From Methanocalculaceae archaeon (GTDB taxonomy: Archaea; Halobacteriota; Methanomicrobia; Methanomicrobiales; Methanocorpusculaceae), in NCBI GenBank assembly GCA_031262705.1, contig JAISHD010000006.1, positions 1-63,195 of the forward strand: a stretch of 63,195 nt of DNA, read 5' to 3'. This document shows positions 53,438-62,945 of this stretch, piece by piece; position 1 is the first letter of the stretch; every line of letters starts with the position of its first letter. Both the position numbers and the translations under genes were made by a program. The notes beneath the pieces were generated by a model. It saw only the letters and a list, made by a program, of their open reading frames with translations, ran no database searches and was not told the origin of the DNA.

Positions 53438-53497
53438 AGTACAGATCGTTTGATCGCTGATGATTAATAACCTCAGGTAGAGGTGAAAAAAGGGAGG

Positions 53498-54067
53498 TCA
53501 GTATTTTTTGATGCGGATCGATTCTGCCTGCGGGGATTCTTCCTCTTCCAGCGGTGTGAGATTCTCCACCTTTTTGATGCCGATTGCATGTACCATCAGA
53601 TCACCGAAGATGGAAAAACGGCGGACCACCATGCCCACGACCTCAACATTGTCGCCAACGGCAACATCCACTTCGAGTGGTACGGATTTTTTTGCGAAAA
53701 TTGCAGCAGAACCATCGAAGATAGTGAGTGCGGGACGACAGAGCCAGACACCTTTGACGGCCTGGACAACACCTTCCACACGGACAGGCTTTCCAAGCAC
53801 AGACAGCGTGATCTGTTTTACGCGAACACGTTTGGACTGCTCCTCATACTCGGGCAGGAGCTTGACGTACTGGGATCCGACACTGTAACTGTTGAAGATT
53901 GGAATGATCAGCAGGATAAGCGATAAAGGAATGCCCCAGAACAGATACATTATTTCAGTTGTTGCCAGATAGGATGCGGTAAACAGTACGAGGAAGAATG
54001 CCACTACGAGGATGTGCAGTGGGGAGATACCGATTGTTACGCCATGAATTTTCATAAGTTTGTACAA
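53498..54067 (-). CDS. Membrane-anchored OB-fold (NfeD-like) protein
   Basis: 189 residues, or 185 from the second ATG (MKIHGVTIGISP). Two helices (ILVVAFFLVLFTASYLATTE and MYLFWGIPLSLILLIIPIFN), then a soluble beta-barrel region (VRVEGVVQAVKGVWL; VGDNVEVVGMVVRRFSIFGD) resembling OB-fold modules. No clear family; a role in membrane protein quality control or ion sensing is possible. Confidence 0.55.
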   Translation of the reverse strand: MYKLMKIHGVTIGISPLHILVVAFFLVLFTASYLATTEIMYLFWGIPLSLILLIIPIFNSYSVGSQYVKLLPEYEEQSKRVRVKQITLSVLGKPVRVEGVVQAVKGVWLCRPALTIFDGSAAIFAKKSVPLEVDVAVGDNVEVVGMVVRRFSIFGDLMVHAIGIKKVENLTPLEEEESPQAESIRIKKY

Positions 54068-54209
54068 ACCCCCGGGATACCGGAACTCTTACTGTAAATG
54101 CATTCCGCCCCCATAAATACTTGTATGCTTTGATGTGATAAAAGAAAACAAAAAGAGGTGGATTGAGAAAGCGTATGGTTTAATCGCTTTTCAATCTCGT
54201 TCTGCTGTA

Positions 54210-55070
54210 TTACTTGACTTCGCAGATGTCACAGATCTCTTTCTTGAAGCAGAAGTTGTAGACAACTGCCATGAAGATAACTGCACCGACGATGTTTCCA
54301 AGCGTGGACCAGATGATGTTGTTCGTCCACATGGTTCCCCAGTTCAGGATCTCGGTGTTTGCCGTACCGTTCGCGATCGCGTTGGTGATGATACCTGCGG
54401 GGATGAAGTACATGTTTGCAACACAGTGTTCAAATCCGGAGGCAACGAAAGCCATGATCGGGAACCAGATTGCAACAATCTTGGAGATGACTTCATCTGC
54501 AGCAAGACCGAGGAACAGGGCAAGGCACACGAGCCAGTTACAAAGAATACCTTTGAAGAAGACCGAGACAATACCCATCGGGCCGAAGTAGGAGACCTTT
54601 GCAGTTGCAATTGCAATAGCACGAGTTCCAAATGCCGAAAGGGTGGCAACACCTGCTGCATCCCAGACTGTGTAGGGACCGTAGCTGACAAGGACTGCCA
54701 TGAAGAGCGATCCAACTAGGTTACCGATATAGACAACGATCCACAGATATATGAGACCCTTCAAACCGATATGACCGTGAAGGATTGACATCGGGGCGAA
54801 CATTGCATCACCGGTGAAAAGCTCTGCACCAGTGAGAACCACAAGAACTAAACCAATCGGGAACAGTGCTCCAAGAATAAACTGAGCAATACCTGCACCG
54901 AGAATATCTGCAACACCGGTCGAACCAACTGTTGCGAGCGCCGCACCCATTGCAATGTAGGCACCCGCAAGGAAGGCATGGACAAACATGCTGCCTGCAG
55001 GCAGGCCACACTTTGTCTTGCCTGCCTTTCCAATATTCACGCAAACCTGCGCCGGGCTGAATGTTACCAT
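54210..55070 (-). CDS. fdhC: Formate transporter FdhC
   Basis: 286 residues from the ATG at 55070 (MVTFSPAQVCVN); an upstream in-frame ATG would add 5. Formate/nitrite transporter fold with six helices: FVHAFLAGAYIAMGAALATV, LVVLTGAELFTGDAMFAPMS, FKGILCNWLVCLALFLG and GFEHCVANMYFIPAGI, including the FNT loop and central histidine. Imports formate for methanogenesis. Formate dehydrogenase genes are not adjacent. Confidence 0.93.
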   Translation of the reverse strand: MVTFSPAQVCVNIGKAGKTKCGLPAGSMFVHAFLAGAYIAMGAALATVGSTGVADILGAGIAQFILGALFPIGLVLVVLTGAELFTGDAMFAPMSILHGHIGLKGLIYLWIVVYIGNLVGSLFMAVLVSYGPYTVWDAAGVATLSAFGTRAIAIATAKVSYFGPMGIVSVFFKGILCNWLVCLALFLGLAADEVISKIVAIWFPIMAFVASGFEHCVANMYFIPAGIITNAIANGTANTEILNWGTMWTNNIIWSTLGNIVGAVIFMAVVYNFCFKKEICDICEVK

Positions 55071-55085
55071 GAATACACACCTCAC

Positions 55086-55458
55086 ATCCCTATCGCCGAG
55101 GCTGATAGAGTTGTGTTAATTGGGAATTGGAGGGAGGCATATTTATAACCCGACTATCGAATCCGATGATTCCTCGTCGTTATCAGGATTCTCTTTCCGG
55201 CAAGGTATATTAATGCAATTAACATTATGAATTGGTAAAATAATACATGGTTTTTTGAGTGACTCCAAATACTGCGCGGCATGTGAGGAAACAGGAATTG
55301 GGGCGCGTAACGATTATCTCCTATCTCAAATGGGAAAAGTATAGGGAAAATGTGTACCGGGGAGAAAGTTTTTGTATCAAAAAAGAGAGTATTTCCGATA
55401 TTTTGTAATTTGGCTGCCGCATGTCAGACACACGGATTTTTATCTATCCAGAACCGGA
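55086..55458. other. Intergenic region: fdhC promoter and argS 3' end
   Basis: 373 bp. Holds a good TATA box for fdhC (next entry); the remainder (55180-55440) is A/T-rich with no gene, RNA or repeat I could support. Confidence 0.5.
55139..55150 (-). promoter_or_regulatory. TATA box of fdhC
   Basis: Minus strand GGTTATAAATAT. Predicts a start near 55118 and a leader of about 50 nt before the ATG at 55070. Confidence 0.65.
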
Positions 55459-57135
55459 CTACATTGACTCCAGTGCTTCAATACCCAGTACATCAAGTGC
55501 TGCGGCAAGTGTGTTCCGGCTTGCATCAACCAGTGTAAGCCGGGCGTCACGGACGTATCCTTCGGCCTTCAGCACCGGTGCAAACCGGTAGAAGGAATTG
55601 AAGAGATCCGCAAGGTCACGGACATAGGTTGCAAGGAGGTGGGGACGCAGTTCTACGACGACCTTTTCAATCACATACGGGAACTGTGCGATGTGTTTTG
55701 CCAGAGCAGTTTCGTAAGGGTCGGAGAAACTGTAGTTCTCGGCAAAGCCGCCGTCGGCTTTTGCCTTCTCAAGGATGGAACAGGCCCGGGCGTGTGCATA
55801 CTGGATATAGGGTGCACTCTGCCGCTCAAAGTCAAGAGCTTCCTTCCAGTCAAAAACCGTTGATTTTTCTGCAGAGACTTTGACGATGTCATACCGCACC
55901 GCACCGACCGCGACCGCGGATGCAATCCGTTCGCGTTCAGCCTCACCAAGTTCAGGACGGCGGACGCTGACCTCTTCTAAGGCACGCTTCTTGGTCTCCG
56001 CCAGCAGTTCGTCTGCAGTGATGAAGACACCGCCGCGTGTGGTCATCGATCCTTCCGGCAGGGAGACGAACTCGAAGTGTACGATCTCCGGCGGACGTTC
56101 GCCTATCATGGCAAGCGTTGTCTGAAGCTGTGCGCCGATCAGTTTGTGATCGGCACCAAGGACATCGATGCTCCGGTCACACTGACTGTTTTTCCATAAA
56201 TGGAATGCGAGGTCGCGTGCCGCATAAACGGAGGTGCCGTTACTCCTGCGCAGTACATAGCGGTTGCCGAAGCCCTTGTCCGAGAGGTCAAGATACATCA
56301 TTTGCCCGTCATGCTGTGCTTCGGGAAGCGCTTCGACTCTTGCGAGAACCTTCTGCATGTCACCGTTCCAGAGGAAGGTGGTTTCACGGACGAACCGGTC
56401 GTGATGGACGTTCATCGCAGCAAGGGTTTCTTTGATGCCGTCAGCACAGATGTCCACAGAGTCGTGGAAGAGTCTGACGGTTTCCGGATCACCGGCCTCG
56501 ATCTTTTCCATCATTTCATCAAACTCAGGTTCGATCTCCGGTTTTTCCTTTGCGATTTTGTTTGCGTCGACATAGTGGCGCACGATAAACTCGTCGCCCT
56601 TTTCATTCGGCAGACGGTCATAGTGGAGATGTTTCACTCCCCAGGCAACGATTGCAATCTGGCGTCCCATGTCGTTTAGGTAGTACTGTGCTTCAACCGG
56701 GTATCCGGCTTTGCGGAATACCCGGACCAGTGTATCACCGATGACGGTGTTTCTGATGTGGCCGACGTGCAGCGGGCCGTTCGGGTTGGCACTGGTGTGT
56801 TCAAGGATGACCCGTTCGGTTCGTGCGGGAAGCTGGCCGTAGTCCGGGTGCCGGGCAGCACGAACGGAATCTGCAACGTATTCGCCGCTGAAGATGAAGT
56901 TGATGTAAGGACCAACTGCCGAAACATCAAGACCGGCGGCATCCGGATGTGCGATGATCTTTGCAACGATATCAGATGCGATCACGCCTGGATTTTTCCG
57001 TTCCTTTTTCGCCAGTGCGAAGGCAACCGTTGATGCAATGTCTGCATGGTCGCCGCCGTCTGTGAGCAGTACGTCGTCTTCTCCCGTGATGTCACGGAGA
57101 AGATGTTCTACTTTTTGAATATACTCCCGATACAT
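55459..57135 (-). CDS. argS: Arginyl-tRNA synthetase
   Basis: 558 residues. N-terminal additional domain, class I HIGH motif as HVGHIRN in NPNGPLHVGHIRNTVIGD near residue 118, and the anticodon-binding C-terminal domain (HIAQFPYVIEKVVVELRPHL; FNSFYRFAPVLKAEGY) with the usual C-terminal EALESM. A KMSKS motif is not seen, as in most ArgRS. Cotranscribed behind prf1 (5-nt gap). Confidence 0.95.
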   Translation of the reverse strand: MYREYIQKVEHLLRDITGEDDVLLTDGGDHADIASTVAFALAKKERKNPGVIASDIVAKIIAHPDAAGLDVSAVGPYINFIFSGEYVADSVRAARHPDYGQLPARTERVILEHTSANPNGPLHVGHIRNTVIGDTLVRVFRKAGYPVEAQYYLNDMGRQIAIVAWGVKHLHYDRLPNEKGDEFIVRHYVDANKIAKEKPEIEPEFDEMMEKIEAGDPETVRLFHDSVDICADGIKETLAAMNVHHDRFVRETTFLWNGDMQKVLARVEALPEAQHDGQMMYLDLSDKGFGNRYVLRRSNGTSVYAARDLAFHLWKNSQCDRSIDVLGADHKLIGAQLQTTLAMIGERPPEIVHFEFVSLPEGSMTTRGGVFITADELLAETKKRALEEVSVRRPELGEAERERIASAVAVGAVRYDIVKVSAEKSTVFDWKEALDFERQSAPYIQYAHARACSILEKAKADGGFAENYSFSDPYETALAKHIAQFPYVIEKVVVELRPHLLATYVRDLADLFNSFYRFAPVLKAEGYVRDARLTLVDASRNTLAAALDVLGIEALESM

Positions 57136-57140
57136 GATTA

Positions 57141-58427
57141 TTACATCCCCGTCGGATACCGCAGGACTGCGGCAATACCGCCGAACGCACTGAAGAGCAT
57201 GGAGCCCTCCTCAAAGTCATCGGAGATGATTTCGACGCGGGTGTTGGACATATCCGCACGGTTGGTCAGTTCTTCGATAATATCCGTTTCATCCGCGAGG
57301 TAGAGCGGAGACTGGCATTTCGGACAGTGACCAAGGGACAGATCCTTAAACTTCTTTCCTGCTTCGACCTGCATGGTCTTTACTTCCTGATAACCGCAGT
57401 TGCCGCATTCAATGGTCAGCCGGGCTTTGCGCAGCTTTTCCGAGAGAAGAAGGGTGTCAACGGCCCCTGCTTCAAGGTTTGCACGGACGCTTTCTTCCCC
57501 GTATGCAGCACATCCGTTTTCTTTGATGAGTTCCTTGAAGAACCGCATCATCTCCTTCTTTTCGTCCATGATGTCAACACCGCGAAGTGCATCCTGGGCA
57601 TTGTCCACCAGTTCACGGAGACCGAACTCGTTGGTGTAGGAAGCGTCAAAGAGGCCGATGATCCGTTTCTTTATTTCGTGATGGAGGAAGTCGCCTTCGG
57701 CGAACTCTTCTTTGGTCGGCATCGGACCGCCGATTAAGAGACCTTTGAACTTTTCAAAGAAGTTCGGTTCCGCCAAGAATGCTTCGGACGCGCGCTCACC
57801 GACTTTCTTGTAGAACTCATGGATTGCGATCAGCCGGAGACGCTCGAAACGGACACTCGACTGACCACCTTTCCGCTGTTTGCCGGGAACGGTTGAGGTT
57901 GTTCCGTTGATCGGTTCGATGTGTGTTCCGCGCAGGAAGCCCCAGTAGGCTTCACGGCGGTCGATGACCAGCAGACCGTAGACGAACTTGTCGTCAAGCA
58001 TTGCTTTGAGCGGTTCAAGTTCGAAGTTGGAACTGCACCGGTAGCTGTAGGTACGGATGGTTTCCGGCGGTTCGACAATGATGGATTCAAGATCGGTTTT
58101 GTCTCCGCCGACGTTGATTGCCCCGCAAAAGACCGCCATGCCGTTTTCCAGCGGTGTCTTGTAGTATTTGAGCCGTGCAAGAATAGAGGAGATCGCACTC
58201 TGCACGTTTGTCCGCGTCTGTTTGCTCTTGATGTTTGCGCATTGTCCGTACTCGTCGCGGAGCTGGGAGGTTACGTCATAGATCTGTTTGTCCGGCGGGA
58301 TATACAGTGAGATTAACTCAGTACCGGATCCCTCCTTTTCTTCCAGCTTTTCCAGCGCCTTTTTGAATTCATACCGCTTTCGCGCTTCGTCCTTTTCAAT
58401 TTGTGCCTGGGATATTTCCTCTGCCAT
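57141..58427 (-). CDS. prf1: Peptide chain release factor aRF1
   Basis: 428 residues. Domain 1 has the stop-codon decoding NIKSKQTR; domain 2 has the catalytic GGQ as RKGGQSSVRFERLR; domain 3 includes a zinc ribbon (ECGNCGYQE...GHCPKCQSP). Recognises all three stop codons. Intact, so general readthrough of the TAG codons noted in ogg and DUF2298 is not expected. Confidence 0.95.
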   Translation of the reverse strand: MAEEISQAQIEKDEARKRYEFKKALEKLEEKEGSGTELISLYIPPDKQIYDVTSQLRDEYGQCANIKSKQTRTNVQSAISSILARLKYYKTPLENGMAVFCGAINVGGDKTDLESIIVEPPETIRTYSYRCSSNFELEPLKAMLDDKFVYGLLVIDRREAYWGFLRGTHIEPINGTTSTVPGKQRKGGQSSVRFERLRLIAIHEFYKKVGERASEAFLAEPNFFEKFKGLLIGGPMPTKEEFAEGDFLHHEIKKRIIGLFDASYTNEFGLRELVDNAQDALRGVDIMDEKKEMMRFFKELIKENGCAAYGEESVRANLEAGAVDTLLLSEKLRKARLTIECGNCGYQEVKTMQVEAGKKFKDLSLGHCPKCQSPLYLADETDIIEELTNRADMSNTRVEIISDDFEEGSMLFSAFGGIAAVLRYPTGM

Positions 58428-58566
58428 TGTATATGCAAATCCTCAAAATCTTATTCGTTTATAGAATGTGGTGTACCATTGGTCGCGCAACCTGATTAAT
58501 GATGAGGTAGAGGTTGCCGATGCAAAAAGGAACACTCAAATTTGTATCACGCGTAAGATGTAAGTT
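58428..58566. other. Divergent promoter region of prf1 and the DASS transporter
   Basis: 139 bp between divergent genes with A/T-rich segments suitable for two promoters; no repeat or RNA seen. Confidence 0.4.
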
Positions 58567-60084
58567 ATGAACAAGAGTATTGGGTTAATACTTGGCATTG
58601 CGGCATTCATTGCCTTGTTGTTAATCCCGATAGATCCTGAGGTCCTTCCGACCGCAGCCCGATATGCTGCGGCCGTTACGGTGCTGATGGCTATTTTCTG
58701 GATCACCCAGCCGATTCCCATCGAAGCGACCGCCCTTATCCCGATTGTTGCGTTTCCGCTCCTTGGAATTCTCAGTCCTGCAGAGGCGTGCGCACCATAT
58801 GCAGACAAGGTTATATTCCTCTTCCTTGGCGGATTTATCATTGCGATGTCGATGCAGCGCTGGGGTCTTCACAAACGGATTGCGTTAAAGATTATCGAGT
58901 TTACGGGGACAAGTCCACGGCGTCTTATTCTCGGGTTTATGATCGCAACGGCGTTTTTGTCGATGTGGATGTCAAATACGGCGACTGCGATGATGATGGT
59001 GCCAATCGCGATTGCTATCATTGCGACGGTGCTCCCGACGAAGGTCTATAAGGACATGACGACGGAGCACAAGGCGTTTGCCGGGTGTATTGTTCTTGCG
59101 GTTGCGTATGCGGCAAGCATCGGCGGGATTGCGACACTTATCGGCACTCCTGCGAACGGTATTCTTGTTGCACAGGTGCAGACGATCTTCCCGGAAGCGC
59201 CTGCAATTGACTTTTTCACCTGGCTGAAGTTCGGTATTCCGCTGCTTCTGATCTTTATTCCGCTTGTATGGGTATGGCTGACCCGGGTTGCGTACCGCAA
59301 AATGCCGAAGACGCTTGATCATGCAAAGGAGGCTCTTGCGACCGAGGTTGCTGCGCTTGGTCCTATGTCTCGCGGTGAGAAGAATACGCTTGCAGTTTTC
59401 CTGCTGACGGCATTTATGTGGATTTTTGAGAAGAACAAGGATTTCGGGACGTTCACTCTTCCGGGTCTTGAGATGATCTTCCCGGGAATTGATGATTGTA
59501 CGGTTGCGATCTTTGGTGCTCTTCTGCTGTTTCTGCTTCCGGTCAACTGGAAGAAGCAGGAGTTTACGATGAACTGGCAGTGGGCTGTGCGGATTCCGTG
59601 GGGTATTCTGCTTCTGTTCGGCGGAGGTATGTGTTTGTCCGCTGCGTTCATCAAGAGCGGTCTTGCACAGTCGATTGTTGATTACTTTACCGTGCTGAAC
59701 GGTGTGCCGGTTATTCTGCTCGTGCTTATTATTGTGCTGGTGGTCTGTTTCCTGACGGAGGTTACATCGAATACGGCGATCGCGTCGGTGATGATGCCGA
59801 TTCTTGCGGTGACGGGGCTGTCGCTCGGTATTAATCCGTGGATTCTGATGATGACTGCTGCGGTGTGTTCGAGCTTTGCGTTTATGCTGCCGGTTGCAAC
59901 GCCGCCGAATGCTATTGCCTACAGTACGGAGTATGTTCAGATGAAGGATATGGTGAAGGCAGGATGGGCAATGAATCTGCTGGGCATCGCAGTGTTTATG
60001 ATTCTGCTGTACACGGTGGTGATGTGGGCGTTCGGCTTTACGATGGATCTGCCGGAGTGGGCGTTTACGACTACTATTAAATAA
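58567..60084 (+). CDS. DASS/SLC13 family Na+-coupled anion transporter
   Basis: 505 residues, about 11-12 helices. Both halves carry the diagnostic SNT Na+/substrate motifs: MSNTATAMMMVP near residue 137 and TSNTAIASVMMP near 400. Family members import dicarboxylates, citrate or sulfate. An inner loop (HAKEALATEVAALGPMSRGE) separates the halves. Substrate cannot be assigned; C4-dicarboxylate uptake as a carbon source is plausible. Confidence 0.9.
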   Translation: MNKSIGLILGIAAFIALLLIPIDPEVLPTAARYAAAVTVLMAIFWITQPIPIEATALIPIVAFPLLGILSPAEACAPYADKVIFLFLGGFIIAMSMQRWGLHKRIALKIIEFTGTSPRRLILGFMIATAFLSMWMSNTATAMMMVPIAIAIIATVLPTKVYKDMTTEHKAFAGCIVLAVAYAASIGGIATLIGTPANGILVAQVQTIFPEAPAIDFFTWLKFGIPLLLIFIPLVWVWLTRVAYRKMPKTLDHAKEALATEVAALGPMSRGEKNTLAVFLLTAFMWIFEKNKDFGTFTLPGLEMIFPGIDDCTVAIFGALLLFLLPVNWKKQEFTMNWQWAVRIPWGILLLFGGGMCLSAAFIKSGLAQSIVDYFTVLNGVPVILLVLIIVLVVCFLTEVTSNTAIASVMMPILAVTGLSLGINPWILMMTAAVCSSFAFMLPVATPPNAIAYSTEYVQMKDMVKAGWAMNLLGIAVFMILLYTVVMWAFGFTMDLPEWAFTTTIK

Positions 60085-60280
60085 AATTCTTTTTTTGTGT
60101 TGTTCCAAAAATCCGGCGGGACACGTTTTTTTCAGAGAATGAATGGGTGTGGTTTTGCTCCAGAAATAAACCATTTGCAAGAAGAGTCGTGGGAACAGAA
60201 ATCATTGTTGTATGGGGAAATTTTTTTGCACATACGGTAAGGGATGAGAGAGCAGTGCCTTTTTTTCCATAAGGTTGTTA
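60085..60280. other. Intergenic region after the DASS transporter
   Basis: Begins with a T run (ATTCTTTTTTTGTG) that can terminate the transporter transcript. The rest holds nothing recognisable until the inverted repeat before the FKBP gene. Confidence 0.4.
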
Positions 60281-60300
60281 ATGTATAGTGTCCTATACAT
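60281..60300. promoter_or_regulatory. Inverted repeat at the start of the FKBP gene
   Basis: ATGTATAG-TGTC-CTATACAT, perfect 8-bp arms, ending 5 bp before the preferred ATG (60306). Could be an operator or a translation-controlling hairpin; it covers the alternative upstream start at 60288. Confidence 0.5.
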
Positions 60301-60305
60301 CTTGC

Positions 60306-60956
60306 ATGAAATATCTTGCAGCGGTTCTTGCTGTTTTCTTGCTTGGCGGTCTCGTTTTTGCCGCAGGTTGTGTCGGCACGACTCCGTCGGGGCCGATACA
60401 GGCAGGTGACAATGTCACTGTTGAGTTTACGATGTACATCGGCGACACGGTGATGGTGACGTCGAATGAAACGAAGTATGATCAGATTTTGATGTCCGGG
60501 AAGATGCCAGTTCCGCTTATTCTGACCAAGGATCCGGTTATTACGGCAGGATCAGTCACGGACAATGACGATCTTACCATTCCTGCCAAAACCCACAAGA
60601 ATCCGTACTGGTTCCTGAAAGGAGAGTACAATGTTATTGCCGGAAACATTGTGGGCCTTGAGAAGGGTGATACGATCCGTATTCCTATCTATGCCGAGGG
60701 AACCGAAAAGACCGGATTCTGGACGAATGAGCAGTGTGAGGAACAGGGTCTTGACAAGCGTCTGGTAAAGGCGGGCGACCGGCTTACCTACACGAGAATG
60801 ATCGGCGACGCGACCAGTACCGGGGAAGGCGAGTATGATCAGAATAATCTTACGAATCAGCATTTCATGATTCATGAGATGCTGATTGTTGCCGTGACCG
60901 ATGAGGGTCTTACGTATCAGGAACTCTACGACACTGTTGAGATTACCATTGTATAG
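60306..60956 (+). CDS. FKBP-type lipoprotein
   Basis: 216 residues from ATG 60306 (MKYLAAVLAVFLLGGLVFAA); the lipobox FAAGC at residues 20-24 predicts a lipid-anchored extracellular protein. The mature part begins GDNVTVEFTMYIGDTVMVTS, then YNVIAGNIVGLEKGDTIRIP, the layout of slow-type FKBP peptidyl-prolyl isomerases with insert-in-flap. May assist folding of secreted proteins. Confidence 0.75.
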   Translation: MKYLAAVLAVFLLGGLVFAAGCVGTTPSGPIQAGDNVTVEFTMYIGDTVMVTSNETKYDQILMSGKMPVPLILTKDPVITAGSVTDNDDLTIPAKTHKNPYWFLKGEYNVIAGNIVGLEKGDTIRIPIYAEGTEKTGFWTNEQCEEQGLDKRLVKAGDRLTYTRMIGDATSTGEGEYDQNNLTNQHFMIHEMLIVAVTDEGLTYQELYDTVEITIV

Positions 60957-61262
60957 GGAACGAGTCGTGCGCGGGAGGGGATCTGCCTTGCCGCAACAGC
61001 TCTCTTTTTTACCGAATCTTTTTTTCCATAAAATCTTTGTGGAGTCAGGGATGGGGATTTCAGACATGGCCCGGTGAGTTTGAAGCGGGGATATCCTGCG
61101 TGAAACTCCAAAAATCAGTCCGATTTCCTGATTTCTGAGAGAGACATCTTTAAGAAACCCCAGGGGTAACTACCATAGCGTAATACGTGTGGTGTCACGA
61201 GTGTGTCGGACATTTGAGTATTCCTGTAAATTTCCTCCCCGTACAAAATAGGAGTGTGGTCT
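60957..61262. other. Intergenic region before the SSF transporter
   Basis: 306 bp. T-rich segment near 61002-61036 (CTCTTTTTT, TTTTTTTCC) for termination. AGGAG at 61248-61252 is the ribosome site of the next gene. No gene seen. Confidence 0.5.
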
Positions 61263-62945
61263 ATGGGCTTAGAACAAATAAGCGAGTTTTTCGTCAACAA
61301 TCTCGTTCTGCTGATTGTTGTGGTCTATATGGCGATGATGATCGCCATCGGATACTTCGTCCAGCGTAAGGGTGCGGATAAAAGCGCAGAAAATTACCTG
61401 ATCGCAAACAAGGGCGTAGGACCTCTTATGGTCGGCGGCACGGTTTTCTCTACCAACTGGTGCGGCGGGGTGCTGCTGGGAGCTGCCGGAACGGCATATA
61501 TGGGATATGTGGTGTCCACGATTGCTGATCCGTGGGCTACGTGTCTGACACTTGTGCTGATGGCGGTTTTCTTTTGTGCGATTCTGCGCAAGCTGAAGAT
61601 TGCATCTCTTTCGGAGATGTACCGGCTCCGGTTCGGTAAGCGGGGGGCGACGGTTGCGACGCTGATGTGTATTCCGTCGATGATTACCTGGACTGCGGCG
61701 AATATTGTTGCACTGACGACCATTTTTAAGCTCTTTTTGGATTTTGATCCGCTGATCTGTGCGATTATTGCCGGTCTGATTGTTGTGCTGTATACATATC
61801 TCGGAGGTATGCTTGCGGTTGTGTATACGGATAATATTCAGGCGGTGATGATTATGCTTGGTCTGATCATTCTGATTCCGACCGGTATTGCATTTGTCGG
61901 CGGGTTTGATGCACTGGCTGCGGCGACGCCGGAGAATTTCTGGAACCTTCTGCCAAACGATGGTGCGGGAGCGGTTTTGACGGGATTCACGGTGGATCCG
62001 CTCGGCATCTTCACGTGGCTTGCAGGTCTTTCGGGGATGGGATTTGGGTATCTTGCGTCGGTTGAGCTGACACAGCGGGTTTTGTGCGCCCGTGATACGA
62101 AGGCGGCCCGTCAGGGTCTGCTTCTCGGGTCGGGCATGTATGCAATCGCGGGATTTTTTTCGATGATGATTGCCCTGATTGCAATTGTGATGGTTTCACA
62201 GGGTGCAACAACGCCGTCCGGCGTTCCGATAGGTGAGCTGCTCGCGGAGGACGGAAACTATGTGCTGCTGGTTCTTGCGGAACGGTTGTTTGATCCGAGT
62301 GTGATGGGGGTTGTTGGTGTTGTGCTGATGGCGATTTTCATCGGGTCTCTGCTTGCGGCGATCATGTCAACGTCAAGTTCAACGATCTTTGCGGCGTCTG
62401 CGGCTCTTTCGACGCTGATGCTGCATGGTTCGCTGTCGAAGTACGCAACCACGTCTCTGCAGGTGCTGCGGCTGACGCGGATGCTTGTGCTGGTGATAGG
62501 CGTCTTCTGTGTGTTTTTCAGTTTTGTCATAGACAGTCTGTACTGGATGATGATCTTTTCGTTTACAATCCTGTTCAACTGCATGTTCTGGGCGCTGGTC
62601 GGCGGTCTGTTCTGGAAGCGGTGCAATGCGTCGTCGGCGATTGCTTCGGTTCTGGTGGGTTTTGCGGGGGTTGTCATCTGCATTATTGCCCAGTCGATCT
62701 ATTTCGGTCAGATTGCGATTGAGCCGCAGAATAATCTGTGGATTGGTATTCAGACGTTTGTTCCATGGGTGCTTGGCGGTGTTGCGATGCTGGTGACTGC
62801 GCTTCTGACGCAGAAATCGGATCCGCCGGTGGCGTTGTGCAATACGGACGGGGAGCTGGTGAAGTGGGAGGATCTGCCGCTTTCGGCGGATACTGTTGCG
62901 GTGCGCAGACACATTGAGGAGATGAAAGCACGGGAAGAAGAGTGA
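61263..62945 (+). CDS. Sodium:solute symporter (SSF) family protein
   Basis: 560 residues from ATG 61263 (MGLEQISEFFVNNL), chosen for the AGGAG site at a spacing of about 10. About 13 helices, with FSTNWCGGVLLGAAGTAYMG in the first part and LGGMLAVVYTDNIQAVMIML in the LeuT-like core. Imports a solute with Na+; substrate (for example proline, pantothenate or a sugar) not determinable. C-terminal tail is charged (RRHIEEMKAREEE). Confidence 0.88.
   Translation: MGLEQISEFFVNNLVLLIVVVYMAMMIAIGYFVQRKGADKSAENYLIANKGVGPLMVGGTVFSTNWCGGVLLGAAGTAYMGYVVSTIADPWATCLTLVLMAVFFCAILRKLKIASLSEMYRLRFGKRGATVATLMCIPSMITWTAANIVALTTIFKLFLDFDPLICAIIAGLIVVLYTYLGGMLAVVYTDNIQAVMIMLGLIILIPTGIAFVGGFDALAAATPENFWNLLPNDGAGAVLTGFTVDPLGIFTWLAGLSGMGFGYLASVELTQRVLCARDTKAARQGLLLGSGMYAIAGFFSMMIALIAIVMVSQGATTPSGVPIGELLAEDGNYVLLVLAERLFDPSVMGVVGVVLMAIFIGSLLAAIMSTSSSTIFAASAALSTLMLHGSLSKYATTSLQVLRLTRMLVLVIGVFCVFFSFVIDSLYWMMIFSFTILFNCMFWALVGGLFWKRCNASSAIASVLVGFAGVVICIIAQSIYFGQIAIEPQNNLWIGIQTFVPWVLGGVAMLVTALLTQKSDPPVALCNTDGELVKWEDLPLSADTVAVRRHIEEMKAREEE

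Noticed and set aside
58972-60180. 402-residue minus-strand open frame, rich in Arg and His
   Set aside because: Mirror frame of the DASS transporter; no family features and low-complexity composition.
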